The notes beneath the pieces are model-generated. The model had not been told where the DNA came from. It saw only the letters and a program-made list of their open reading frames with translations, and ran no database searches. Below, piece after piece: positions 6,953-16,881 of a stretch of 40,051 bases of DNA (the stretch's first letter is position 1; each line of letters begins with the position of its first letter). This stretch comes from Microcella sp. (GTDB lineage: Bacteria > Actinomycetota > Actinomycetes > Actinomycetales > Microbacteriaceae), in contig NZ_JAUSMI010000095.1 of assembly GCF_030645145.1 (NCBI RefSeq), forward strand, positions 1-40,051, read 5' to 3'. A program made the position numbers and the translations under genes.

Positions 6953-7918
6953 ATGCCCGACAGCCCGCTCACTCACGCCTGGGGCTACGGCCTCGCCACC
7001 GTCCGCCTCGCCGACGGCGAGGTGCTCGACACGTGGTTCCCCTCCCCCGCGCTCGGGACGCTGCCCGAGGGCCGCGACCGGTACATCGTGCCGGCCGACA
7101 TCGAGCACCTGGAGGCGGAGGACGCGCGCCGAGGGGTGAGGATCGAGGCCCGCACGGTCGAGATCGAGCTCGCGGCGGCCCCGGCATCCACGCCCGATGC
7201 GTACCTGCGCCTGCACCTGCTGTCGCACCGCCTCGTGAAGCCGAACACGATCAACCTCGACGGCGTGTTCGCGCACCTGCCGATCGTCATGTGGACGACC
7301 GCCGGCCCCGTGCACCCCGACGACTTCGACGCGAACCGCCCGGCGCTGCAGCGCTCGGGGGTCTCGCCGCTCGGCATCGACAAGTTCCCGCGACTGCTGG
7401 ACTACGTCACGCCGCCGCGCGTGCGCATCGCCGACGCCTCGCGCGTGCGCCTCGGCGCGTACCTCTCGCCCGGCACCACGGTCATGCACGAGGGCTTCGT
7501 CAACTTCAACGCCGGCACCCTCGGCGCGTCGATGGTCGAGGGCCGCATCAGCCAGGGCGTCGTCGTCGGCGACGGCAGCGACATCGGCGGCGGCGCCTCG
7601 ATCATGGGGACCCTCTCGGGCGGCGGCACGCTCCGCGTCGCGATCGGCGAGCGCGCGCTGCTCGGCGCGAACTCCGGCATCGGCATCTCGATCGGCGACG
7701 ACTCTGTCGTCGAGGCGGGGCTCTACGTGACCGCCGGCACGAAGGTCGTCGTGCTCGACGGCACGCTCGATGAGGATGCCCGCCCGCGCACCGTGAAGGC
7801 GGCGCAGCTCTCGGGAGTGGCCGGCCTGCTGTTCCGGCGCAACTCGCTCACCGGAGCGGTCGAGGTGCTGCCCCGCACGGGCGCCGGCGTCGTGCTCAAC
7901 GAGGCGCTGCACGCGTAG
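6953..7918 (+). CDS. dapD: Tetrahydrodipicolinate N-succinyltransferase
   Basis: A 321-residue protein that transfers succinyl from succinyl-CoA to tetrahydrodipicolinate in the cytosol, the branch step of the succinylase DAP pathway. The sequence is the actinobacterial long form of DapD: an N-terminal alpha/beta domain (about 1-160, with [10 protein letters not shown] and [15 protein letters not shown]) and a left-handed beta-helix (about 165-270: [45 protein letters not shown]) that forms a trimer. The start at 6953 is the only ATG near the conserved N-terminus, and it is leaderless (TAGCCT-N6-ATG). Its pathway partners dapE (divergent) and dapC (9644-10885) are close by. A hairpin terminator follows. 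Confidence 0.95.
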   Translation: MPDSPLTHAWGYGLATVRLADGEVLDTWFPSPALGTLPEGRDRYIVPADIEHLEAEDARRGVRIEARTVEIELAAAPASTPDAYLRLHLLSHRLVKPNTINLDGVFAHLPIVMWTTAGPVHPDDFDANRPALQRSGVSPLGIDKFPRLLDYVTPPRVRIADASRVRLGAYLSPGTTVMHEGFVNFNAGTLGASMVEGRISQGVVVGDGSDIGGGASIMGTLSGGGTLRVAIGERALLGANSGIGISIGDDSVVEAGLYVTAGTKVVVLDGTLDEDARPRTVKAAQLSGVAGLLFRRNSLTGAVEVLPRTGAGVVLNEALHA

Positions 7919-7942
7919 ACGGGCCGCGCCGCGCGGGCGCTC

Positions 7943-7974
7943 GGCACGGCCGTCGTGATCGCAGCGGCCGTGCC
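7943..7974 (+). terminator. Terminator after dapD
   Basis: Perfect 10-bp arms GGCACGGCCG (7943-7952) and CGGCCGTGCC (7965-7974) with a 12-nt loop, 25 nt after the dapD stop. Confidence 0.65.
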
Positions 7975-7992
7975 ACCGCTTTCTCGCGCACG

Positions 7993-8047
7993 CTTCGATA
8001 AGTGCGGAACGGGTGAAACGACGTCACCCCGTCCGCACCTATCGAAG
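7993..8047. repeat. Long imperfect inverted repeat between dapD and gltA
   Basis: Arms 7993-8016 and 8024-8047 (24 nt each) match at 21 of 24 positions with a 7-nt loop. It lies between the separate dapD terminator (7943-7974) and gltA terminator (8086-8120), so it is not needed for termination of either. The outer arm CTTCGATA and the GTGCGGA block are perfectly paired. Confidence 0.8.
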
Positions 8048-8085
8048 GCGGACGGGTTCAGCACGGTGGCCGCGCCCGTGCGCAA

Positions 8086-8120
8086 AGAAGCGGGCCGCCC
8101 CGAAGGAACGGCCCGCTTCT
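8086..8120 (-). terminator. Terminator after gltA
   Basis: A perfect 12-bp stem, AGAAGCGGGCCG (8086-8097) with CGGCCCGCTTCT (8109-8120), and an 11-nt loop, 35 nt past the gltA stop. On the minus strand the stem ends in TTCT followed by TTTG, an intrinsic terminator. Confidence 0.8.
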
Positions 8121-8154
8121 GCGCTCGGTGGCGTACCGCCGAGAGAACGGGCGA

Positions 8155-9438
<1,284 letters not shown>

Positions 9439-9643
9439 AGCGCCTCCTCGCGTTGGTGGGGTCGGGGGTGGTGGCGGGATAGCCGCGTTCGTCGGGGTGG
9501 CGCCGGTCCGCGGAAGGAACCCGACTACAGCCTAGGCGACCGCGGCGACCAGTACCGCATCGGCCAAGGTGCCGGACCCGGAGTTGTCGACGACCGCCAA
9601 GGATGTCCGTGGACCGTCACAACGGCCGGTCAGGCCGCCCGCG
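9439..9643 (-). promoter_or_regulatory. gltA leader and promoter region
   Basis: This gap separates the dapC stop from the gltA start. It holds TAGGCT (minus strand, 9534-9529) as the best -10 box, which would give a leader of about 85 nt. I find no good -35 box and no clear dapC terminator; a weak CCGGT/ACCGG pairing is present near 9635-9655. Confidence 0.4.
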
Positions 9644-10885
9644 TCACCGGACCGAGCCGCGCAGGCGCGCGGCGGCCTGGGAGATCCGCTCGTCGGTCGC
9701 CGTGAGCGCGAGCCGCACGTGCCGGGATCCCTCCCCCTCGTAGAAGGTCCCGGGAGCGGCGAGGATCCCGAGCTCCGCGAGCGCGGCGAGGGTGTCGAGC
9801 GCCGGCTCGTCTCGGGTGGCCCAGAGGTAGAGCCCGGCCTCGGAGCGGTCGATGCGGAAGCCGGACGCGCGCAGGGCGCCGGCCAGGGCATCCCGTCGCG
9901 CTCGGTAGATCTCGCGCTGCGCGGCGACGTGCGCGTCGTCGTCGAGCGCGGCGATCATCGCCGCCTGCACGGGCGCGGGCGGGATGAGCCCGAGGTGCTT
10001 GCGCGCCTCGAGCAGCTGCCGCACGAGCGCCGGGTCACCGGCGAGGAAGGCCGCGCGGTACCCGGCGAGGTTCGACTGCTTCGAGAGCGAGTAGACGCTC
10101 AGCAGGCCGGTCGCGTCGCCGTCGATGACGCGGGGGTCGAGGATGCTCGGCACGGGCGCCGGGCCCCTCGAGTCGCCCGCGCCGGAGTCGGCGGGCGACT
10201 CGCCCCAGCGCTCGGGCTCCCACCCGAGCTCGGCGTAGCACTCGTCGTTCACGAGCACGGCGCCGAGCTCGCGCGCTCGAAGGACGGCGGCCCGCAGTCC
10301 GTCGACGCCGAGGACGGCGCCGTCGGGGTTGCCGGGCGAGTTGATCCAGATGAGACGGGCGCCCTCGGGCCAGCGTGCGGGGTCGTCCTCCGCGACGGCC
10401 CTCGCGCCGAGCAGCGCCGCGCCGACCGAGTACGTCGGGTACGCGGTGCGGGGGTGCACGATGACGTCGTCGCGGCCGAGGCCGAGCAGGAGCGGCAGGA
10501 GCGCGACGAGCTCCTTCGATCCGATCGTGGGGAGCACGGCATCCGTGCCCGGGAGCGTCACGCCGCGTCGTCGGGCGTACCAGCGGACGATCGCCTCGCG
10601 CAGCGCGAGCGTGCCCATCGTCTGCGGGTAGGCGTGGGCGTCGGTCGCGGCCACGAGCGCGTCGCGCACGACCGCGGGCGTCTCGTCGACGGGCGAGCCG
10701 ACCGAGAGATCGACGATGCCGTCGGCGTGGGCCCGGGCGCGAGCCGCGAACGGCGCGAGCGAGTCCCAGGGGAAGTCGGGTAGCGAGAGGGCGCGCCCCG
10801 CATGAGGGCGGTCGCCATTTCTGGCGACCGCTGCGGCGCCAGCGCCGACGGCCGTCTCGGCCGTCGGGTCCGCAGGGACGACCAC
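9644..10885 (-). CDS. dapC: N-succinyldiaminopimelate aminotransferase (DapC-type)
   Basis: A 413-residue fold-type I PLP aminotransferase. Landmarks: YPQTMGTLALREAI (substrate/PLP loop, residues 86-99), NSPGNPDG (182-189), NDECYAE with Asp214 and Tyr217, the Schiff-base Lys269 in SVYSLSKQSN, and Arg277. LSLPDFPWDSLAP (33-45) is the usual start of actinobacterial DapC, so the first about 30 low-complexity residues may not be translated; the GTG at 10885 is the furthest start that avoids the ferredoxin gene (9 nt gap). It makes succinyl-DAP from the DapD product and is the last gene of the ilvE-DUF6113-fdxA-dapC operon. Pairing fdxA with dapC is common in actinobacteria. Confidence 0.88.
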   Translation of the reverse strand: MVVPADPTAETAVGAGAAAVARNGDRPHAGRALSLPDFPWDSLAPFAARARAHADGIVDLSVGSPVDETPAVVRDALVAATDAHAYPQTMGTLALREAIVRWYARRRGVTLPGTDAVLPTIGSKELVALLPLLLGLGRDDVIVHPRTAYPTYSVGAALLGARAVAEDDPARWPEGARLIWINSPGNPDGAVLGVDGLRAAVLRARELGAVLVNDECYAELGWEPERWGESPADSGAGDSRGPAPVPSILDPRVIDGDATGLLSVYSLSKQSNLAGYRAAFLAGDPALVRQLLEARKHLGLIPPAPVQAAMIAALDDDAHVAAQREIYRARRDALAGALRASGFRIDRSEAGLYLWATRDEPALDTLAALAELGILAAPGTFYEGEGSRHVRLALTATDERISQAAARLRGSVR

Positions 10886-10894
10886 GGCCCCGCG

Positions 10895-11212
10895 TCAGTT
10901 CTGCGGCGGGAGCGCCGTGACGACCTCGTGGTCGCTGTGGATCACGCCGACCTTCGCCGCGCCGCCGGGCGAGCCGATCTCCTGGAAGAACTCGACGTTC
11001 GCGCGGTAGTAGTCGCTCCACTGCTCGGGCAGGTCGTCCTCGTAGTAGATCGCCTCGACGGGGCACACGGGCTCGCACGCGCCGCAGTCGACGCACTCGT
11101 CGGGGTGGATGTAGAGCATCCGGTCGCCCTCGTAGATGCAGTCGACCGGGCACTCGTCGATGCACGCGCGGTCTTTGACGTCGACGCAGGGAAGTGCGAT
11201 CACATAGGTCAC
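10895..11212 (-). CDS. fdxA: 7Fe ferredoxin
   Basis: A 105-residue ferredoxin. Cysteines at 9, 17, 21, 25, 40, 43, 46 and 50 give the pattern of the [3Fe-4S][4Fe-4S] type: Cys9, 17 and 50 for the 3Fe cluster and Cys21, 40, 43 and 46 for the 4Fe cluster, with Cys25 free (by comparison with the known family). The core motifs are CIDECPVDCIYEG and CVDCGACEPVCPVEAI, with the acidic C-terminal region typical of actinobacterial FdxA. It is a low-potential electron carrier, with no partner evident here. GTG start, overlapping the stop of the preceding gene as GTGA. Confidence 0.95.
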   Translation of the reverse strand: MTYVIALPCVDVKDRACIDECPVDCIYEGDRMLYIHPDECVDCGACEPVCPVEAIYYEDDLPEQWSDYYRANVEFFQEIGSPGGAAKVGVIHSDHEVVTALPPQN

Positions 11213-11637
11213 GGCGCTGAGGGGTCCTTCTGATCGGGAGCGGTCATCTCGATGCTACCCGCCGGTCGGCGGGGAACGCGCTGGATGCGGGGCCAGGCGA
11301 GCACGACGAGAGCGATGAGCATGATGCCGACCGTCCAGCCGTAGCCGAGCAGGTTGCCGGGGATGAGCACGGAGGCGCCCGCGCCGGGCGTCGCGAGGGC
11401 GAGCGCGACCGAGCCGATGCCGAACGCGCCCGCGACGGCGGGCCCGCGATCGTCGCCCCACGTCCGCAGGCCCGTGAGGAACAGCGTCGTCGTCGCGAGG
11501 GCGAGCACGACCCCGACGGGCGGGAGCGACTGGTGGGTCACCGAACCCACGAGGCCGATGATCGCGCCGCACAGGCTCGAGAGCGCGAGCACGCCGACGC
11601 GGTGCAGCGCCCGCTGGCGGGCGGAGCGGGTGGTCAC
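11209..11637 (-). CDS. DUF6113-like small membrane protein
   Basis: A 142-residue protein with about four hydrophobic segments (roughly 14-32, 41-56, 65-84 and 93-116), a short basic N-terminus and a polar C-terminal tail. The layout and position next to fdxA and dapC match the DUF6113 family of actinobacterial membrane proteins; the family name is from recall and the function is unknown. The GTG at 11637 is chosen because it lies just 5 nt after the ilvE stop, and because longer reading frames would run through ilvE in an out-of-frame, Arg-rich reading. Its stop overlaps the fdxA start by 4 nt. Confidence 0.7.
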   Translation of the reverse strand: MTTRSARQRALHRVGVLALSSLCGAIIGLVGSVTHQSLPPVGVVLALATTTLFLTGLRTWGDDRGPAVAGAFGIGSVALALATPGAGASVLIPGNLLGYGWTVGIMLIALVVLAWPRIQRVPRRPAGSIEMTAPDQKDPSAP

Positions 11638-11642
11638 GTCGC

Positions 11643-12767
11643 TCAGGCGTCCAGGCGGAGCATCCACCCGTGGCTGTCGGGTCGGCGGCCGTACTGGATG
11701 TCGGTGAGCTCCTGGCGGAGCGACATCGTCAGCTCGCCGGGTTCCGCGTCGGCCGAGCCGATCTCGAAGGGCTCGCCGTCGACGATGCCCTTGAGCAGGC
11801 CGATCGGGGTGACGACCGCAGCCGTGCCGCACGCGAACGCCTCGACGATCTCGCCCGAGGCGACGCCCTCGCGCCACTCGTCGAGCGTCACGCGGCGGCG
11901 CTCGACACGGTGGCCGCGATCCTCCGCGAGCTGCAGGATCGAGTCGCGCGTGATGCCCTCGAGGATCGAGTCGGACTGCGGCGTGACGAGCGTGCCGTCG
12001 GCCTTCACGAGGACGACGTTCATGCCGCCGAGCTCCTCGAGGTACGTCCCCTCGACCGAGTCGAGGAAGAGCACCTGCTGGCAGCCGTGCTCGGAGGCCT
12101 CGGCCTGCGCGACCAGCGAGGCCGCGTAGTTGCCGCCCGTCTTCGCGGCGCCCGTGCCCCCCTTGCCGGCGCGCGAGTAGGTGGTCGTGAGCCAGATCGA
12201 GACGGGGGCGACGCCGCCGGAGAAGTAGGCCCCGGCGGGCGAGGCGATGACGTAGTAGGCGACCTTGTGCGCGGGGCGAACGCCGAGGAAGGCCTCCTTG
12301 GCGAACATGAACGGGCGCAGGTAGAGGCTCGTCTCGGGCGCGCTCGGCACCCAGTCGCCGTCGACCGCGACGAGCTGGCGCAGCGACTCGAGGAAGTGCT
12401 CGACGGGCAGCTCGGGGAGGGCGAGGCGCTTCGCCGAGCGCTGCAGGCGGCGGGCGTTCGCGTCGGGGCGGAACGACCAGATCGAGCCGTCGACGTGACG
12501 GTACGCCTTGAGGCCCTCGAAGATCTCCTGCCCGTAGTGCAGGACGGCCGCCGAGGGGTCGAGCGCGATCGGGCCGTAGGGCTGCACGCGCGGGCGGTGC
12601 CAGCCGCCGTTGACGCTCCAGCAGATGTCGACCATGTGGTCGGTGAAGTGCTTGCCGAAGCCCGGGGCGGCGAGGATGGCCTCGCGCTCCTCGTCGCTCA
12701 TCGCACGATCGTTGCGGGTGACCTGGAAGGTCAGCCCCTGGTCCGCCATCGGCAGCAGGTTCGTCAT
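11643..12767 (-). CDS. ilvE: Branched-chain amino acid aminotransferase
   Basis: A 374-residue class IV PLP aminotransferase that makes the final transamination to Leu, Ile and Val. Motifs: HYGQEIFEGLKAYR (77-90), RPFMFAKEAFLGV, Lys209 in GAAKTGGNYAASL as the PLP lysine, and the EELGGMNVVLV segment. The ATG at 12767 begins the conserved N-terminus. It is the first gene of a four-gene operon (ilvE, DUF6113-like, fdxA, dapC) and lies downstream of leuB with its own promoter in the 112-bp gap. Together with leuB, ilvC and ilvD this window holds most of the late BCAA enzymes. Confidence 0.96.
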   Translation of the reverse strand: MTNLLPMADQGLTFQVTRNDRAMSDEEREAILAAPGFGKHFTDHMVDICWSVNGGWHRPRVQPYGPIALDPSAAVLHYGQEIFEGLKAYRHVDGSIWSFRPDANARRLQRSAKRLALPELPVEHFLESLRQLVAVDGDWVPSAPETSLYLRPFMFAKEAFLGVRPAHKVAYYVIASPAGAYFSGGVAPVSIWLTTTYSRAGKGGTGAAKTGGNYAASLVAQAEASEHGCQQVLFLDSVEGTYLEELGGMNVVLVKADGTLVTPQSDSILEGITRDSILQLAEDRGHRVERRRVTLDEWREGVASGEIVEAFACGTAAVVTPIGLLKGIVDGEPFEIGSADAEPGELTMSLRQELTDIQYGRRPDSHGWMLRLDA

Positions 12768-12820
12768 GGTCGTCCTCGAGAATCGCCGTCGGATGCTCTC
12801 CGGCGGTGGAGTGTGGGTTC

Positions 12821-12826
12821 AGGGTA
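12821..12826 (-). promoter_or_regulatory. -10 box TACCCT of ilvE
   Basis: TACCCT on the minus strand within the leuB-ilvE gap would give a leader of about 47 nt. The leader contains a weak 5-bp hairpin (CGCCG/CGGCG). Confidence 0.4.
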
Positions 12827-12879
12827 CTCCGCCGCGGTCGCGGAGCTGGTCGTGCGCTGCGTCGTGCTCGCGCTCGGGC

Positions 12880-13925
<1,046 letters not shown>

Positions 13926-13929
<4 letters not shown>

Positions 13930-14000
13930 GAGGGCCTTCCTGGGTCGCTGACGGGGCGGTCGACCCTCGAACGAGGGTTGGCACGGCTGATTCTCAGCAT
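13926..14000 (-). CDS. Possible upstream ORF in the leuB leader
   Basis: A 24-codon frame beginning [10 protein letters not shown] starts at 14000 and ends in a TGA that overlaps the leuB ATG (ATGA). It has no convincing ribosome binding site, contains only one Leu codon and is Arg-rich, so it is not a classical leucine leader peptide. It may couple translation to leuB or may be chance. Confidence 0.2.
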
Positions 14001-14046
14001 CGCCCCGGATCCCCGGAATTCCGGGGATCGTGAGGACTTCAGGCTA
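13963..14046 (-). promoter_or_regulatory. leuB promoter and structured leader
   Basis: A TAGCCT -10 box (14046-14041, minus) puts the start near 14034. A perfect 22-bp palindrome, GATCCCCGGAA and its mirror, fills 14008-14029, directly after the start. Two further hairpins follow: GCTGA/TCAGC (13986-13998) and ACCCTCG-AA-CGAGGGT (13963-13978). The palindrome could be an operator or a 5' RNA hairpin. Confidence 0.5.
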
Positions 14047-14102
14047 TCGCGTGCGCGAGCACTCCCGGCGCGGCGTGCTTCCGCGAAGCATCCAGGAAAC
14101 GC

Positions 14103-14108
14103 TAGGTT
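14103..14108 (+). promoter_or_regulatory. -10 box TAGGTT of the DUF6458 gene
   Basis: TAGGTT with a weak TTCCGC 18 nt upstream. A start near 14115 gives a short leader with the ribosome binding site AAAGGAG. Confidence 0.4.
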
Positions 14109-14136
14109 CTCTCTCGGATACGAAAGGAGCTCCACC

Positions 14137-14376
14137 ATGAGCATCGGATTCGGAATCTTCATGTTCGCGCTGGGGGCGATCCTCGCCTTCGCCGTGAACG
14201 TCAGCCTCGACTGGATCGAGCTGTCGACGATCGGGTACATCCTGATGGTCGCCGGTGTCGTGACGGTCATCATCGGCGTCGTGCTGATGAGCCGTCGCCG
14301 CTCCACGTCGACTTCTCACACGACGGTCGACCCGGTCACGGGCGACCGCGTGACGCGTCGCGACGACATCGTCTAG
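14137..14376 (+). CDS. DUF6458 family two-helix membrane protein
   Basis: A 79-residue protein with two membrane helices (residues 4-22 and 32-51) joined by the short NVSLDWIELS loop, followed by a polar tail with SRRRS and DPVTGDRVTRRDDIV. This matches the DUF6458 family of small actinobacterial membrane proteins (family name from recall); the function is unknown. The ATG at 14137 has AAAGGAG 6-7 nt upstream. It is monocistronic, divergent from leuB and convergent with serA. Confidence 0.8.
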   Translation: MSIGFGIFMFALGAILAFAVNVSLDWIELSTIGYILMVAGVVTVIIGVVLMSRRRSTSTSHTTVDPVTGDRVTRRDDIV

Positions 14377-14405
14377 GTCTCGCAGCACGCACGGCCCGCA
14401 CGACG

Positions 14406-14437
14406 ACGGCGCCGCTCCCTCACGGGGGCGGCGCCGT
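14406..14437. terminator. Bidirectional terminator between DUF6458 gene and serA
   Basis: Perfect 10-bp arms ACGGCGCCGC (14406-14415) and GCGGCGCCGT (14428-14437), with partial extra pairing in the loop and TTCTC following on the plus strand. Confidence 0.75.
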
Positions 14438-14461
14438 TCTCGTGCGCGGAGCGGAGCGCGC

Positions 14462-16054
14462 TCAGCCCTCGATGATCGTGATCTCGCGCATGACGGTCGC
14501 GTCGATCGCGGCGCGCACCCGCTCGAGGAGCTCGTCGGGAACGCGCGAGTCGACGGTGAGCACGCTCAGCGCGGGGCCGCCGGCCTCGTGGCGGGCGATC
14601 TGCATGCCGGCGATGTTGATCCGCGCCTCGCCGAACTCCTTGCCGTAGACCGCGACGATGCCGGGGCGGTCGGTGTAGAGCATGACGATGAAGTGCTCGG
14701 CCATCGGCACCTCGACGTCGTAGCCGTTGATCTCGACGATCTTCTGCGCCTGCTTGGCGCCGACGAGCGTGCCGGAGACCGAGAGCTGGGTGCCGTCGGC
14801 GAGCGCGCCGCGGATCGTGAGCAGGTTGCGGTACTCCTCGCTCGTGGCGTCGGTGATGAGGCGCACGGCGACGCCGAGCTGCTCGGCGAGCAGCGGCGCG
14901 TTGACGTAGCTCACCTGCTCGCTCGAGATGCGGCCGAAGATGCCCTTGAGGGCCGCGAGCTTGAGCACGTTGACATCGTGCTCGACGATCTCGCCGCGCA
15001 CCTCGACGTCGATGCTCGCGAAGGCGTGGTCGGCGAGGCTCGCGAAGACCTGGCCGAGCTTCTCCATGAGCGGGATGCCCGGGCGCACGGTCGGATCGAT
15101 GACGCCGCCCGCGACGTTGACGGCGTCCGGCACGAGCTCGCCGTCGAGCGCGAGGCGCACGGACTTCGCGACCGAGACGCCGGCCTTCTCCTGGGCCTCG
15201 TCGGTCGACGCGCCGAGGTGCGGGGTGAGCTGGATCGTGGGGAGGTCGAGCAGCGGCGAGCCGACGGGCGGCTCGGCGACGAACACGTCGAGGCCCGCCC
15301 CGGCGATGCGGCCGGTGGCGAGCGCCTCGCGCAGGGCATCCTCGTCGATGATGCCGCCGCGGCTGGCGTTGACGATCCGCAGCGAGGGCTTGGCCTTCGC
15401 GAACTGCGCCGCGCCGATGAGGTTCGTCGTCTCGGGCGTCTTCGGGATGTGGATGGTGATGAAGTCGCTGCGCTCCATGAGCTCGTCGAGGCTCAGGAGG
15501 GTCACGCCGAGCTGCTGCGCGCGCGCGGGCGGGACGAAGGGGTCGTAGCCGACGAGCTCGACGCCGAAGCCCGCGAGGCGCTGGGCGACGAGCGTGCCGA
15601 TGCGACCGAGGCCCACGACGCCGACGGTCTTCTCGTAGAGCTCGATGCCGGTGAAGGCCGAGCGCTTCCACTCGCCGCGCTTCATCGAGGCGTTCGCGTC
15701 GGGGATGTGCCTCGCGAGGGCGAGCAGGTGGCCGACGGCGAGCTCGGCCGCAGAGATCACGTTCGAGGTGGGCGCGTTGACGACCATGACGCCCGCCGTC
15801 GTCGCCGACTTCACGTCGACGTTGTCGAGCCCGACGCCGGCGCGCGCGATGACCTTCAGGCGCTTGCCCGCGGCGATCGCCTCGGCGTCCATCTGCGTGG
15901 CCGAGCGGATGAGCACCGCGCTCGCGTCGGCGAGGCCCGACAGCAGCGCCGAGCGGTCGGTGCCGTCGACCTGGCGGATCTCGAAGTCGGGCCCGAGGGC
16001 GTCGACCGTGGCGGGAGAGAGTTCTTCGGCGATGAGCACAACCGGCTTGGTCAC
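14462..16054 (-). CDS. serA: D-3-phosphoglycerate dehydrogenase
   Basis: A 530-residue SerA of the long (actinobacterial/mammalian-like) type, first enzyme of serine synthesis. Residues 1-100 and 290-310 form the substrate domain; the NAD site is GVVGLGRIG (145-153); catalytic residues are Arg232 (NASRGG), Glu261 (AEPP) and His279 (TPHLG). Residues about 315-450 are the extra allosteric-substrate-binding domain, and 455-530 an ACT domain that in Mycobacterium tuberculosis SerA binds serine for feedback. The GTG start at 16054 is preceded by AAGGA. The leader of about 87 nt carries an 8-bp inverted repeat. Confidence 0.97.
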   Translation of the reverse strand: MTKPVVLIAEELSPATVDALGPDFEIRQVDGTDRSALLSGLADASAVLIRSATQMDAEAIAAGKRLKVIARAGVGLDNVDVKSATTAGVMVVNAPTSNVISAAELAVGHLLALARHIPDANASMKRGEWKRSAFTGIELYEKTVGVVGLGRIGTLVAQRLAGFGVELVGYDPFVPPARAQQLGVTLLSLDELMERSDFITIHIPKTPETTNLIGAAQFAKAKPSLRIVNASRGGIIDEDALREALATGRIAGAGLDVFVAEPPVGSPLLDLPTIQLTPHLGASTDEAQEKAGVSVAKSVRLALDGELVPDAVNVAGGVIDPTVRPGIPLMEKLGQVFASLADHAFASIDVEVRGEIVEHDVNVLKLAALKGIFGRISSEQVSYVNAPLLAEQLGVAVRLITDATSEEYRNLLTIRGALADGTQLSVSGTLVGAKQAQKIVEINGYDVEVPMAEHFIVMLYTDRPGIVAVYGKEFGEARINIAGMQIARHEAGGPALSVLTVDSRVPDELLERVRAAIDATVMREITIIEG

Positions 16055-16109
16055 GAGGACGTCCTTACGCAGGGGTGTACGCGAAACGAGATGTGGTGGT
16101 GGTGGTGTG

Positions 16110-16153
16110 CGATCGCCGCACTCCAGTGGGGGGCGATCGGTGCTCCCAGGGTA
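16110..16153 (-). promoter_or_regulatory. serA promoter and leader hairpin
   Basis: TACCCT (16153-16148, minus strand) is the likely -10 box. Just downstream of the predicted start, perfect 8-bp arms CGATCGCC (16110-16117) and GGCGATCG (16132-16139) can form a leader hairpin with a 14-nt loop. A short run of five GTG repeats lies nearer the gene (16092-16108). Confidence 0.4.
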
Positions 16154-16164
16154 TCGCAGGCAGA

Positions 16165-16551
16165 ATGGCGGCCATGACGCCCGTCGACCTCGCGCGCGCG
16201 ATCACGGCGGTGCTGTTCATCGCCATGGGCGCCCTCCACTTCGTGCCGATGTTCGTGCGCGGGATGGCCGCGATCATCCCTCCCGCGCTGCGCAACCGGC
16301 CCTTCTCCGCCCGCTGGCTCGTCTGGATCACGGGCGTGTGCGAGATCGCCGGCGGCCTCGGCCTGCTGTGGGAGCCGACGCGCGTCGCCGCGGGCGTCGC
16401 GCTCGCCGTGTTCCTGGTCTGCGTCTTCCCCGCCAACGCCTACGCCGCGAAGCACCCCGAGCGCTTCGGCCGCATCGCGGTGGCGTTCTGGCCCCGGCTC
16501 ATCGCGCAGGTCTCGCTCATCGCGGTCGTGCTGTGGGTGTCGCTCGGGTGA
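16165..16551 (+). CDS. DoxX-like membrane protein
   Basis: A 128-residue protein with four hydrophobic helices. The early FIAMGALHFVPMF and the central LVWITGVCEIAGGLGLLWEPTR segment are characteristic of DoxX/YphA-like small membrane proteins; family members are linked to redox or quinone functions but no role can be assigned here. Two starts are possible, at 16165 and 16174; neither has a ribosome binding site, and TATCGC lies 7 nt before 16165, which would fit a leaderless mRNA, though TATCGC is an imperfect -10. It is divergent from serA and convergent with the next gene (15-bp gap). Confidence 0.7.
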   Translation: MAAMTPVDLARAITAVLFIAMGALHFVPMFVRGMAAIIPPALRNRPFSARWLVWITGVCEIAGGLGLLWEPTRVAAGVALAVFLVCVFPANAYAAKHPERFGRIAVAFWPRLIAQVSLIAVVLWVSLG

Positions 16552-16566
16552 TCGCGGACCGCGCGC

Positions 16567-16881
16567 TCAGGCGAGACTGACCGAGGCGCCCGCCGCGGCG
16601 ATGAGGCTCAGGCGGCTCGTCGCGACCACGCACAGGGCGACGATGAGCACGAGCGTGTAGCGCGCGAGCGGGAGCCGGCGCGCGACGACCGCCGCGCCCG
16701 CGAAGACGAGCGGCGGCAGCAGCACGCTCGCCCACAGGATCACCCACGGGGTCCGCTCGGCGACTCCGAGCGCCTCGAGCTGCTGCGGGAAGGCGAGCAG
16801 GTTCGAGATGCCGTCGAACAGGAACCACGCGGCGACGAGACCGAGCACGACCGCGACGGCGATGCGCGCGACGCGGCTCAC
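16567..16881 (-). CDS. Small hypothetical membrane protein
   Basis: A 104-residue protein with three hydrophobic helices (about 5-23, 43-66 and 74-98). I do not recognise a family. The GTG start at 16881 overlaps the stop of the upstream gene as GTGA, so the two form a coupled pair. The Arg-rich out-of-frame extension upstream is not credible. The central segment FLFDGISNLLAFPQQLEALGV is the most distinctive part. Confidence 0.65.
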   Translation of the reverse strand: MSRVARIAVAVVLGLVAAWFLFDGISNLLAFPQQLEALGVAERTPWVILWASVLLPPLVFAGAAVVARRLPLARYTLVLIVALCVVATSRLSLIAAAGASVSLA

